Below are positions 39,901-47,409 of a DNA stretch of 64,000 nt, in pieces. Source of the DNA: Bombyx mori (Eukaryota; Arthropoda; Insecta; Lepidoptera; Bombycidae); contig NC_085131.1 of NCBI RefSeq assembly GCF_030269925.1, positions 14,307,501 to 14,371,500 of the forward strand, written 5' to 3'. A model generated the notes under the pieces. The model was not told where the DNA came from and ran no database searches. It was given only the letters and a program-made list of their open reading frames with translations. The stretch's first letter is position 1, and each line of letters starts with the position of its first letter. Both the position numbers and the translations under genes were made by a program.

Positions 39901-40561
39901 CTGGCTCACGACTGCGCGCGATACGCGAGGCTCAGAGACTGCTGTTGCTACAGAAAGTTAGCTGAGCGATGTGAGTACTTGCACTTATTAACAGAAGAGG
40001 AAGTATTTCTGTTAAAAATTGTTTGGATTGTGGTACCAGTTTATCAGAAGGGGAGTCATAAGTGTATTTGCCAGCTACGACGATCAAAAACGTATCAAAA
40101 TAGTACGATATGTATTTGTTTGTGTCATTAAGTAACTCAGCAGTGCTCGTCCTAGTCGCAGGCGGGTACCAATTTTTCTAATGTAAAAAAAATCAAATCT
40201 GAATAATTATAATTTGCGTAATTACTGGTGGTAGAACCTCTTGTCCGCACGGGTAGGTACCACCACCTAGCCTATTTCAACCGTGAAGCAGTAATGCGTT
40301 TTGGCTTGAAGGGTGGGGGCAGCCGTTGTAACTATACTGATACCTGGCGGGTAGTGGCATTTACGTTGTAGATGTCTATGGGCTCCGGTGACCACACCAG
40401 GTGGGCTGTGAGTTTGTTCAACCATCTAAGCAATAAAAAATAAAAATAAGTTCGTTGGTGATGTGAATGTTCCAGGGAAGGGCATTCTGTCGTCGTCGGG
40501 GCGGCCGGGTGTGGGCGGCGCCGCGCTGCTGTTGCTCTCCGCGTTGCTGGCGCGCCTGTGA
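18922..40561 (+). CDS. Secreted cysteine-rich protein with GPI-anchor-like tail (4 exons)
   Basis: I do not recognise the family. Exons: 18922-18993 (phase 0, donor gtaagt), 33503-33683, 39737-39970, 40476-40561 (stop TGA). All borders are GT/AG and phases agree (0, 1, 1), giving 190 residues. Residues 1-20 form a strong signal peptide (MFVIILLLLIFARL then a short polar end). N40 and N45 lie in N-glycosylation sequons (NVT, NDT). Residues 92-155 carry 12 cysteines: CxxC at 92-95, C103, a CCC triplet at 112-114, C130, C137, C144 and a second CCC at 153-155. The end is a small-residue stretch (SSSG, 168-171), a short spacer, then a hydrophobic tail (AALLLLSALLARL), the layout of a GPI-anchor signal. 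The protein is likely extracellular and membrane-tethered. The link between exon 1 and exon 2 across 14.5 kb is inferred from phase and signal peptide; exons 2-4 are better supported. Confidence 0.68.
19060..20030. other. Intron 1 of the cysteine-rich gene, no gene seen
   Basis: AT-rich sequence inside the proposed first intron. I see no coding exon, RNA gene or clear repeat here. Confidence 0.5.
20034..20204. repeat. Fold-back/MITE element with 44-bp inverted arms
   Basis: Arms 20034-20077 and 20161-20204 are inverted copies with two mismatches I can see, around an 83-bp loop. The arms include GTGCGAG, a T run, AACGTT and GATAGCGTAAAAGT. It has no coding capacity. It could be a MITE, or a hairpin transcript source if read through as part of the intron. 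Confidence 0.85.
20345..20797 (+). pseudogene. Jockey-like non-LTR retrotransposon, decayed 3' part
   Basis: The first part translates to a degraded version of the reverse-transcriptase C-terminal region seen intact at 22244 (TVMTY, VVFA, DLDDDLKL). It is joined to a 3' UTR (gagtttctcg, ggtagtaaattcagcgaagc, gagctcacct) ending in gtaggaaaaaaa. The segment between the two parts is deleted compared with other copies, and stops interrupt the frame. Confidence 0.75.
20850..20935 (+). mobile_element. LINE 3' tail, diverged
   Basis: gcgataggcagcggctc, tgtccatggatatc, gaccactcaccctctgg, then an A tail: a diverged copy of the tail family at 31320-31460. Confidence 0.65.
21425..21846 (-). pseudogene. 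Jockey-like retrotransposon: end of ORF2 plus 3' UTR
   Basis: On the minus strand the 3' end of an ORF (stop near 21627) encodes an Arg-rich C-terminus (SSRRRPKHVISDPPDPL, ending RRLRRRARRVN). It continues into the shared 3' UTR (gagtttttcgccgg, gattcggtggtagattctgcg, gagctcacctac, cctctcaaggct) and a poly(A) at the low-coordinate end. Only the last about 70 residues remain, so it is 5'-truncated. Confidence 0.78.
22243..22625 (+). pseudogene. Jockey-like reverse-transcriptase fragment
   Basis: An open frame of 81 codons contains LYKTCIRPVMTYASVVFAHA, LQSLQSRFCRLAVGAPWF and NDDLGLE, the thumb and C-terminal region of a non-LTR reverse transcriptase. It is broken after 22489 by a stop, though SASERYFDKAMRHDN can still be read downstream. 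There is no catalytic YADD region, so it is a dead fragment. Confidence 0.85.
23107..23351 (+). mobile_element. Bm1 SINE 3' half
   Basis: Well conserved: taggacctcttgtgagtcc, cctatttctgccgtgaagc, taatgcgtttcggtttgaag, gtaaccacttaataccagg and an A-rich tail. The tRNA-like head is missing. Confidence 0.88.
24018..24141 (-). mobile_element. Bm1 SINE 3' fragment
   Basis: Reverse-orientation tail (tcacagcccatctggtg, catagacatctacaacg, ccacccaccttgagat). It directly precedes the LINE fragment at 24163. Confidence 0.82.
24163..24518 (+). pseudogene. Non-LTR retrotransposon: end of ORF plus 3' tail
   Basis: The frame to 24403 encodes ECFEELFEMIP...SFLPRTIRLWNELPSTVFPERYDM, the typical end of a jockey/CR1-type ORF2 just after the reverse-transcriptase domain. 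The tail (gcggtaggcagcgg to caataaaaaaa) follows. The upstream part is missing. Confidence 0.82.
24583..24715 (+). mobile_element. Dispersed repeat (same family as 12190-12350)
   Basis: Contains tttggaggcgctcgggt, caagcaaatcccac, and a closing gtaatctctcaaacag with an A run. Reverse counterpart at 42375-42610. Confidence 0.55.
24720..27530. other. Intronic AT-rich stretch without recognised genes
   Basis: It lies within the proposed 14.5-kb first intron of the cysteine-rich gene. ORFs are short and non-conserved in appearance. No confident repeat assignment. Confidence 0.5.
27536..27735 (-). mobile_element. Jockey-like 3' UTR copy
   Basis: Reverse-orientation blocks gtaggtgagctcacgg, agtgcttcgtaaaatctacc, gatcggaaacgcaaccc and gagaaactcaatgggttg match the 3' UTR seen at 21425-21626 and 50305-50505. 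Confidence 0.75.
28598..28812 (+). mobile_element. Bm1 SINE 3' half, diverged
   Basis: tgatggtagggcgtctg, aaatgcgtttcggtttgaag, cttaacaccaggtag, ending in a short AATAAA-type tail. An internal part around the gtaccacc block is missing. Confidence 0.78.
29735..29925 (+). mobile_element. Probable LINE 3'-UTR repeat
   Basis: The ctactaccggttcc and gagaagaaccggcg blocks, followed by a long A-rich tail, resemble a widespread lepidopteran LINE 3' end. The assignment is from memory and only one copy is in the window. Confidence 0.4.
29930..30680. other. AT-rich intronic stretch, nothing recognised
   Basis: No exon-like sequence or RNA gene seen. A-rich simple sequence occupies about 29905-30010. 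Confidence 0.45.
30684..30795 (+). mobile_element. Jockey-like 3' UTR copy with internal deletion
   Basis: gagtttcttgctggat is joined directly to tcagcgaagcactgcc and then tgaactcacctaccgg. The middle (ggatcggaaacg-type) block is missing relative to 50305-50505. Confidence 0.65.
31103..31460 (+). pseudogene. Non-LTR retrotransposon: end of ORF plus 3' tail
   Basis: The same element as at 24163: GECSEELFEMIPTSRFYHRTA can be read, then a frame change (now read as HVPSGYGM), so the ORF is broken. The 3' tail is well conserved and ends in caataaaaaaaa. Both copies begin at the same internal point (catggggagtgct). Confidence 0.82.
31480..32580. other. Intronic stretch without recognised features
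   Basis: AT-rich. The open frame at 32064-32315 has no recognisable domain and no splice context, so I do not call it. Confidence 0.45.
32588..32846 (-). mobile_element. Bm1 SINE 3' half
   Basis: Reverse-orientation tail through cccacctggtattaag, catctacaacgtaaatg, cttcaaatcgaaacgaat, cataggaggtcctacc. The A tail is the T-rich 5' flank. Confidence 0.85.
33021..33214 (+). mobile_element. Bm1 SINE with central deletion
   Basis: The tRNA-derived head (tcgtggcctaaaagataag, gtgttcgaatcccag as box B) runs to caacaaatg and is fused directly to the tail (tttacgttgtagatgtc...). About 240 bp present in the full copy at 43621 are missing. The same TTTAC is present at both edges of the deleted segment in the full copy. 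Confidence 0.85.
33714..33902 (+). mobile_element. Bm1 SINE fragment just after exon 2 of the cysteine-rich gene
   Basis: taggacctcttgtgagtcc to gtaactatttaacaca. It lies 30 bp downstream of the exon-2 donor at 33684 and lacks the last 40 bp and the A tail. Confidence 0.82.
33905..34735. other. Intron 2 of the cysteine-rich gene, nothing recognised
   Basis: AT-rich, with no exon or repeat I can support. Confidence 0.45.
34738..34882 (-). mobile_element. Bm1 SINE fragment, deleted
   Basis: Reverse-orientation blocks ggacgagttcacggccc, cgtaaatgccaccatcc and cattactacttcacggc. The segment between the tail and the acgtaaatg block is deleted. Confidence 0.75.
35622..36001 (-). mobile_element. 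Non-autonomous Helitron, copy A
   Basis: Read on the minus strand it starts TC (tctatatattaatacgg) and ends CTAG, preceded by the palindrome GTCGAATTTCGAC. The plus-strand palindrome is at 35639-35651, 13 bases from CTAG. Flanks are A and T as for Helitrons. It is 380 bp, non-coding, and shares its whole length with 53621-54043 and 62515-62900. Confidence 0.72.
36498..36623 (+). mobile_element. LINE 3' tail with long poly(A)
   Basis: Starts within the tail (gtaggcagcggcttgg) and ends in a run of more than 20 A. It is an extreme 5' truncation and probably young given the intact A run. Confidence 0.8.
36625..39090. other. Intron 2 of the cysteine-rich gene, nothing recognised
   Basis: AT-rich. 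A (TAA)n run lies near 38938-38954. No gene seen. Confidence 0.45.
39095..39640 (-). pseudogene. RTE-type LINE fragment (C-terminal endonuclease-RT)
   Basis: The minus-strand frame encodes LKGNYSLRMKRATFDTCLLPCLLYGCQTW, MERSMLKIRRIHRIKN and ALSLKWRWAGHISR, characteristic of RTE/BovB-like ORFs. A TGA interrupts it at 39203; beyond this the frame continues as RRWADDITHVAG and MEEAFTQ towards 39100. The 3' end lacks an obvious A tail. It ends about 100 bp before exon 3 of the cysteine-rich gene, in antisense. Confidence 0.82.
40159..40450 (+). mobile_element. Bm1 SINE, nearly full body, in intron 3
   Basis: Starts at caggcgggtaccaattttt, just after box B of the head, and runs through gtggtagaacctcttg, taatgcgttttggcttgaag and gaccacaccaggtggg to the A tail, 26 bp before exon 4. 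Confidence 0.85.
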
Positions 40562-41520
40562 CGTCAGCCCCTGCCCCCGCAGCCACCCGCGCTCGCACCC
40601 GCACCCCTCTAGCGCCCGGCTCGCGTGCTGTGACGTCACGGTCTATCCATGGTCCGGGTTTGGTTGATATCATAGAATATGTTCATCAAGCTCTTTAAGC
40701 AATTAATCTAAACAATGTAGCTTATGTCAATACAAAAAAATCCCCGATCCAATATAATATGGTATTATTACAAAAAGGACAACAGTTCTTAATTATTAAT
40801 CAATAATTGCTTCTTGGACTTGTTGTTGGGATCAAAAGTCTTGGTTTATGTTTCTCAATTCATGTTTTGTAATTACTTTAATGAGCGTGCATGAGCGGAG
40901 AGGCTAGGATAACGTTGGTGTGAGGGAGACAACGCTAACGATGGTACAGGGATGTGAAATTATTCATAAGATAAGTAATAACGAAGAGTCTATACTTGGA
41001 TCAGCTATTCGCTGGACCCTGGATTGGAAGGAAGAAACAGACGGATTCTCAATATTTAAGCCGTTGGTGTACTTTGCATTATTTAAAGAACACTAACGCG
41101 TCTGTGCGAGTGCTCACCGCTGAGCCCATAAGCTCACCTGTGTCTGAACGTGGATCTAAATGTTTCGGAAACGTCATGAGTTCGTGACCCTTTTGAAATT
41201 TAAAATTTTTAAGTATTTATTAGTCATTTTGGCCTAACGATAAAGTATCTATTACACACGGAATACGTCACATCACATAAGTATAGTAAGAGTACCTAAA
41301 ATGTATATTTCTCAAAACGTAATATATAATATTATTCATAAATATAAATTGAACTTTATGATGTAAGTAGTAAAAGCGATTTTTCTTAACTCTTACGGTT
41401 TAAAAACGGAAAACTTGCTGAAGATACGATTGTTATTTTTTGTTTTTTCAAGTCCTGGCCGATGTCCGTGAACACACACAGACGACGAGTACACAACAGT
41501 CAACTACCCCCGTTTTTGTC
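40562..41520. other. 3' flank of the cysteine-rich gene
   Basis: No canonical AATAAA occurs close to the stop. AATATA at about 40752 is the nearest variant. No other gene is recognised. Confidence 0.35.
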
Positions 41521-41526
41521 CCAGAA

Positions 41527-41645
41527 TGTTTTTTTTTTATTGACCTTATAGGCAGACGGCCCATGAGCACACGGTCCACCTGATGATGAGTGGTTACCCA
41601 TGGACGCCAGGAATGCCAGGGGCAGAGCCAAGCCGCTGCCTATCG
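41527..41645 (-). mobile_element. LINE 3' tail
   Basis: T run followed by ttataggcagacggccc, gatgagtggttaccc, gggcagagccaagccgctgc: the reverse of the tail at 31320-31460, diverged. Confidence 0.75.
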
Positions 41646-41649
41646 TTTT

Positions 41650-42370
41650 TGATTGACGAGCGATATTGTGATCTGTGGGCATGCTGACTTCAGGCGAAGG
41701 TCGACCCAGCACGTGTCCCGGAAAAGCCAGGCTTCCCTGGGGCTTGATCGAGTTATTGTTAATTATTTATTAATTAATTTATTGTATAAATATAACATTA
41801 AACAGTATTCGTTGCCAAAGGTGCGTTAGTGTAGTGTTACCATAGTTTAAGTTTAAAGAAAGTTTTTTTTTTCGAAATCTGTATTATGTATTCCAAATAA
41901 AAATAACATTTCTGTGAACAGTTTTGAATTGTTCTCTGAAATGATTCTGATTACTTAGGATTGATGTTTTAGAATAGTAATTAATTAAATGAATGTTACC
42001 GCAATTTAATTGTCTTTATTTGTCGAACTCCTACTGAAGATTGTTAAGAGATGAGACGATACGGAGGATGCGTGATGTGGCGCTGCCCGCAGCCTGTCTG
42101 GTGCTAAGCGACCCCCGTGGGACGCCCGGCCCACTACTACTTGGGCACTTGACTTTGTCGGACTCTTTGCTTATTCATAGCATTTGTATTCTTTTCTATT
42201 TAATGAATTGCAACGAGACTTAGTATAGTAGTTGGCATTTCAAACAGGAGAAACACAGGATCACCAACATGTGAGCTTCGTTGTTACAAACAGCAATAAG
42301 TTGCTTCTTTTATTGTTTTCTTTGTTGTACACTAATGTATTACAACAAGACGCGGGACTAGGTAGTCTTT
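41650..42370. other. AT-rich spacer, nothing recognised
   Basis: No supported gene. The frame at 42041-42223 has no recognisable content. Confidence 0.4.
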
Positions 42371-42374
42371 TTTT

Positions 42375-42610
42375 TTTTGGGAAGGAATAATTACTGGTGG
42401 CTCCTAGCTCTCTCCAGTTTCACCAGGGCGAGCAAATGCTCAGCCAGGAGGGAAGGGATTTGCTAACAGCTGCCCGAGCGCCTCCGAAGGAGACTTAACA
42501 ACTCGAGGGCAGTTGCTTCGCAAATAGGTCTATTACCGCGTCGGGATCGCGACCCGCTGAGAAGATTCCGCGAGAAACTCAGAGGGCTGATGCATGGATT
42601 GCGTGCCAAC
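42375..42610 (-). mobile_element. Dispersed LINE 3' repeat
   Basis: Reverse counterpart of 24583-24715 (gtggctcctagctctc, gggatttgctaacagc, cgagcgcctccgaagg), continuing into gatcgcgacccgctgag and gagaaactcagaggg, related to the jockey-like 3' UTR. Confidence 0.6.
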
Positions 42611-42614
42611 TTCT

Positions 42615-43615
42615 TGCCAAGAGTAGGGCGCACGAGGGCCGCGTGTGCGGAGGCCGTGCGCTATATTCATTATAAACTCGTAGTGTGGCGGCCGCAGCTG
42701 TCACTCCCCTCGTTCAATTCCGGAACGCGCAATCGTACAACTAATTAATGCAAAACCAGCTTAATGATAATTTGCGTCGCGTAGTGTGCGCAGGGCGTGA
42801 GGTGCTGCCGCACGGAGGAAACAATACCCTTGCCGCTGCTTGGAACCAGGTTTTAGGTATTTAACTTTTTTTATAAATAATAAAATTTAATTACTTCTTT
42901 TAATAATTCAAACACAAAATTAATGATTCGTATTTTATTGGTTACCCTAGTTTGATTATGAAAGTTCGCAAGGATGATTGATATACTTGTGATATTAGTA
43001 GGTTAAGTACAGCACATTGTGTGAAGATGCTCTGAGCGTAAATAGTAAGTTATAGAAGAGTAAGTATCATTAAACATTAATTAACGAATATTTAAAAAAA
43101 TGAAAAAATATATTGAAAATAAATTTTGATATGATTAAAATAAATAAAGCTCGGAACTGGTAATAGGGCATATTGAAAGCCCACACGACCAACGTATTGC
43201 TTCTTACTGCTTCGTCCAATCCAAAAACACCTGCTATCTGTTCCTGTGGAGGGTCTACCATTATTAGCATACCGTTCGGACCCGCCCATGTCTTCATTTC
43301 AACTAATACTAAACGGTTGTAGAGTTTAAATGCCAGTAAATAAAACTATAGTTAGATGGCGTGCGGTAGCTCCATATGCTTGGTGCCACCGCCGGCTTAT
43401 GTATATTACGAAACAAATATACGATGATGTTTCGGTTTGAAGCGTTGTCTACCTGAAAATAGTGTTCTGCTAATCAAACACATATGCTTTTGAATTTCAT
43501 TCGCAACATATTATCTAGTGGGTCTGCGTTGTGTGCAAACAAACAGCTTCATAAGTTAGCAGTTAAAGGCTACATCCGTGTTTAGGTACTACCTGTTTCT
43601 TGTTAATTTTTTTTT
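42615..43615. other. Spacer, nothing recognised
   Basis: A GC-rich patch at about 42620-42730 (ggcggccgcagctgtcac) is the only compositional feature. No gene model can be supported. Confidence 0.4.
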
Positions 43616-43620
43616 TTTCT

Positions 43621-44060
43621 TCGTGGCCTAACGGATAAGACGTCCGGTGCATTCGTGTTGAGCAATGCGCCAGTGTTCGAGTCTCAGGCGGGTACCAATT
43701 TTTCTAATGAAATACGTACTTACCAAATGTTTACAATTGACTTCCACGGTGAAGGAATAACATCGTGTAATAAAAATGTAACCCGCAAAATTATAATTCG
43801 CATAATTACTGGTAGTAGGACCTCTTGTGAGTCCGCGCGGGTGGGTACCACCACTCTGCCTATTTCTGCCGTGAAGCAGTAATGCGTTTCGGTTTGAAGG
43901 GTGGAGCAGCCGTTGTAACTATACGTGAGACCTCAGAACTAATATCTCAAGATGGGTGGCGTATTTACGTTGTGGACGTCTATGGGCTCCAGTAACCACT
44001 TAACACCAGGTGGGCTGTGAGCTCGTCCACCCATCAACGCAATAAAAAAAATAAAAATAA
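43621..44060 (+). mobile_element. Full-length Bm1 SINE
   Basis: The complete element, about 440 bp. The tRNA-derived head runs from tcgtggcctaacggataag (box A-like) to gtgttcgagtctcaggc (box B-like). The body follows (aattttt, cttccacggtgaagg, gtaggacctcttgtgag, taatgcgtttcggtttgaag), and the tail (gtaaccacttaacaccagg, gagctcgtccacccatc) ends in an A-rich run. It is the best reference copy in the window. It is transcribed by RNA polymerase III in principle and depends on a LINE for movement. Confidence 0.93.
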
Positions 44061-44493
44061 CTGAGCAAAATCTTGATGTTAAATTATAGCGCCTTGCACT
44101 TGTTATTAGCAAATTACACATTCATTTAATTTACAAGGCGCTTAGTTTCACAAAACTTACAGCGTACTTGGTGTGGATGTAGCTCATTCGTCTCCTTGAG
44201 CTTTATTTTAGTCGTTCTAAGTAATATGGTCTCATTAAAAACGATATTACAGGAGTCATTCGTGAGTTACGAAGTACTTGTCTTACCCAGAGAGAGACAA
44301 TGTCTTTCCACGAATTACAGGAATCAGATTAAAGTAGTTTACTTATCTACGGGATAAGTAATGTTCAAAATTTAAATATCATGAATTACAATTTCTTTAT
44401 ATTTAGAATATCAATTTAAACTATTTTTTTCCATTTAAGCTGTTATTTTTCTTATCTTGAGCTATAGGTACTTATGAGAATTACACTATAAAC

Positions 44494-44499
44494 TTTATT
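44494..44499 (-). terminator. Poly(A) signal of the BH3-like gene
   Basis: AATAAA on the minus strand, 58 bases after the proposed stop codon, an ideal spacing for a 3' end. Confidence 0.6.
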
Positions 44500-44556
44500 A
44501 ACATGAGCGTAATTAAATGAAAAACCTTAAAGAAAAATGAACTATAAACAATCACA

Positions 44557-45389
44557 TTAAAGTTGATCTTGTTTATCGTTGACGGGGTCGCTGGGGACGT
44601 CGACACCGCCAGGCGGCTGGAGGTGCTTCGGAGGTTCACCTATGATTGCGGGTATTACCTAGAAGTAAATTTGCCTCGTGTATAATGGTAGGCGCTCTAA
44701 ATGATCGGCTCGATATTTAAACTGCTGTGGAGGGTACATACAGTTTTCATAGGGTTAATAACAATGAACAGCTCCGTTTTGTTCCAATACTGTTGATCCT
44801 ACGTGAATGCTTATTAACATCAGATTCAGAATTTTTAATATCGGTTGACTTTTCTTTATGCATTCTCTAAACCGAAATATAAAAATAGAAACACAGCGAA
44901 AAGAGAGCGTACCCTATTTCTACCGTTAAACAATCATGCATTCACGTCCAGAGGGCGGAACAGAAATTTCTCGAAATTATATTATAATACCAATAAGACT
45001 CAAATCTGATGTCTCAAGGTAGGTGAGATCTTCCACGGTATGCTATCTGTGGACTCCGGTGGCTGCTCAACAGCTGCGCCCGTAAGACTGTGAGCCTATT
45101 TCTAATAATAAGTTACCAAGCTCTGAGATCTAAATCGAGTTGCTATATTTTATGGGATTTATTAATGGACAGCGAGACGTACCTGGTCTCCTAACATAAT
45201 GAGGATCTGTGCGACTTTCTTAATGGCCTCCAGTTCTTGAAGACTCGGCAGCGGTAGCCGAGGCTCCTGAGCTTGCAGACGAGGCGTATGGGAAGCCAAA
45301 CGAGAGTTCAGGTCTGATACTACCGCATGAGGAGATCTTGGTTCCCCTTCACGGAAAGGCTGTCGAAGATCATTACTTGATAACACCAT
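44557..45389 (-). CDS. 102-residue protein with BH3-like motif (2 exons)
   Basis: I do not recognise the gene from its full sequence. Exon 1: 45389 down to 45183, donor CAG|GTACGT. Exon 2: 44658 down to 44557, acceptor TTACTTCTAG, stop TAA; both phase 0, giving 69 + 33 residues. The start has a strong context (AAAATGG) and is the first Met after an in-frame stop. A predicted amphipathic helix at about 50-74 contains V59-A-Q-I-L63-I-M-L66-G67-D68-Q-V70, which fits the BH3 pattern (four hydrophobic positions plus G-D) of BCL-2-family ligands. The residues I64 and M65 between positions 2 and 3 are unusually hydrophobic. No signal peptide or TM segment; the C-terminus is Pro- and Asp-rich. A TATA-like box upstream and AATAAA downstream support a real transcript. 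Family knowledge suggests binding to BCL-2-like proteins; that role is inference. Alternative: an unrelated small helical protein. Confidence 0.55.
44915..45092 (+). mobile_element. Very diverged Bm1-like sequence
   Basis: cctatttctaccgttaaac, gatgtctcaaggtaggtg and ctgtggactccggtggc follow the Bm1 order with many differences. It lies in the intron of the BH3-like gene, in antisense. Confidence 0.5.
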
Positions 45390-45420
45390 TTTATTATTAT
45401 TAGAGTAATTACAACTAGTT

Positions 45421-45468
45421 TTACGATTTCGTCTTATTTTTTAACAATCTCGCAGTGTCAGTATTCAT
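45421..45468 (-). promoter_or_regulatory. Possible upstream ORF in the BH3-like leader
   Basis: A 15-codon ORF (MNTDTARLLKNKTKS, then stop) ends 31 bases before the main ATG if transcription starts near the TATA-like box. Such uORFs can lower translation; function is only inferred. Confidence 0.3.
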
Positions 45469-45600
45469 TTTAAGAGATTTTTTCAAGAAATTTAGTAACT
45501 CACAGTAGGATATCCCCAAACATGAACAAAAACGGACATTAACAGCACCCATTGAACTTCCTTAGAACTCATCTTGTGACCACAATTCAGACAGCATTGC

Positions 45601-45608
45601 ATTTTATA
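45601..45608 (-). promoter_or_regulatory. TATA-like box upstream of the BH3-like gene
   Basis: TATAAAAT on the minus strand, about 210 bases upstream of the ATG. No clear initiator is seen, so this is weak. Confidence 0.35.
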
Positions 45609-45619
45609 CTAACTGAAGT

Positions 45620-47265
45620 ACATGACGTAGCTGTAATAGGCTATTGTATCGTATAATAGGCTTGTTGGAGCGATTTTACCTCATTCAGGGTATTTTCCAC
45701 TGCAATTTAATATTTTTCAATAATCAACCAATTTGAGGACGCGGGATCTTTATGTGATATGCGGAGACAGCCAGAGTCGGGCTTTTTAATGTTGCTAGAG
45801 CTGATGATGTGACCGTCCATCTTGGGACTTAGGTTGAAGTCTCAGTTGTGCTGTAGTAATGACACCCTTGCCTAATTTTAATACGTCACTTCTCCCTATG
45901 ATGGGGCTTGGTAGAGTAGTAGGACCTGGCATGAACCCGCATTTGGATTGATACCACCTTCGACTTCAACTTTAGGATAACAGCCGTTGACCACTAACTA
46001 CATTATCTATATCACTATCGGTTTTAGGCGATTACCAAGTCATAATGTCTTATCTTGATTAGAACAATGCTATCCCTGCCCTCAAAACAGAAATAGGCAG
46101 GAAGAAAGCCACTTTGTATCCGTACGGGCTCACCCCTAACTCCAACTGCCTCTTCTTCCCTCTCAGCGCCATGCCGCCGTCACCGAGTTGGGGTCTGGAG
46201 AAGGTCGTTTGTCCAGCTCCAGTACCTGTAAGTAGGCAGTCTCCTCCCAGTGATGGCCACGGAGAGGCCTGAGTGGGTTGAGGCTGCATCGTAGGCTACC
46301 GTTACTCTAGGACACTTGCATCAGGAGGAATGGTCTGGAGGTGAAGGCCGCTCTCGTTGCCTCTCGCACATACTGTAGAAGAGCAACCCGATCAGCGCTG
46401 CACCACGTTCCCACTAAGCAGGCTAGTTCTGACCTACCGGGGTATCCCGGATCACCCGTTTAGTGGGCAGGACCCTAAAACATCATTGGGCTCGCTGTCT
46501 GCTCCCTACATCTGAAGATAGTGGAATCCCACATAGACCTCGAGCCCCTCGTATGTCGTTCGGCGCCCTGTATGTAAAAAAATTAAATAGTTTTTATAAA
46601 GTGAACACGCTTGGTATCAATAGGTTAAGGTCACTGACCTTGGTATTTTGTTTACAGACTTCTCGAGCATTTTAATAATTACTCAATAGTTTGAGACTTT
46701 AATAGATATAGCAGTATTATTAAAATTTATACCTTTCCTTTTAATCATTACCTGCTCGTACAGATTAATTTATGAAAATAAAAGAATGTGGCCTTATTTG
46801 TTTGTTCTATGCATCCGCCCGCTGCTTATTCGATTGTATTGAAGTTCAGCACAGATACTTTAGGAAAGGTTACTTGCATAGCGCAGTGCACAGACGACTG
46901 GATCTCCACCGAGTAGTTTCTAGTGTGTATGTTATTGAATATTTCGCCATAACAACAGCGACGCGTGGTCAGTTCCGCAAATTTTTAAAACTAAGTACTG
47001 CACATGATTATTGCATTTACGACACACACACACAGACACTGTAGTCAGATTATGGATATGAAAATAATTAAGGTGAGTTACGTTGTTTATTTAGGTTTAA
47101 AAAACTGCGAACTTAAAGTATAGAAACCTACAAATTGAAACCGAACCAATGTCTTATTATTTAGACAAGTGTTCGTCTAATGAGCGAGCGAAATCCGATC
47201 ATAATCACTGATACCTCAAGGTTTAGAATCATATAAATTTATTACGTTTTTTTCTTTGCTTTTTA
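45620..47265. other. Spacer with degraded repeats
   Basis: About 45900-46140 contains distorted Bm1-like phrases in both orientations (gtaggacctggcatgaacc; gaaataggcaggaag). A GC-richer stretch at 46140-46580 has no readable gene. No RNA gene seen. Confidence 0.4.
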
Positions 47266-47270
47266 TTTAC

Positions 47271-47405
47271 TGATGGGAGGACCTCCTGTGAGTCCGCACG
47301 GGTAGGTACCAGCACTACCTATTTCGGCCGTGAAGCAGTAATGCGTTTCGGTTTGAAGGGTGGGGCAGCCGTTGCAACAATACGGAGACTTTAGAACTTA
47401 TATGA
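47271..47405 (+). mobile_element. Bm1 SINE, middle part
   Basis: gaggacctcctgtgagtcc, cctatttcggccgtgaagc, taatgcgtttcggtttgaag, ending at ctttagaacttat. Both the head and the tail are missing. Confidence 0.82.
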
Positions 47406-47409
47406 TGTC

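Noticed and set aside
40332..40673. Minus-strand ORF opposite exon 4 of the cysteine-rich gene
   Set aside because: Runs across a SINE and the opposite strand of a coding exon; no domain.
43621..43695. tRNA gene at the start of the full Bm1 copy
   Set aside because: It is the tRNA-derived head of the SINE, with a changed box B and no mature tRNA fold.
45162..45182. Reading the BH3-like ORF through to VRLAVH and stop
   Set aside because: CAG|GTACGT is a consensus donor at that point, and the exon at 44658 fits phase and has a poly(A) signal.
46059..46580. GC-richer stretch as a gene
   Set aside because: No conserved frame, splice pattern or recognisable residues.
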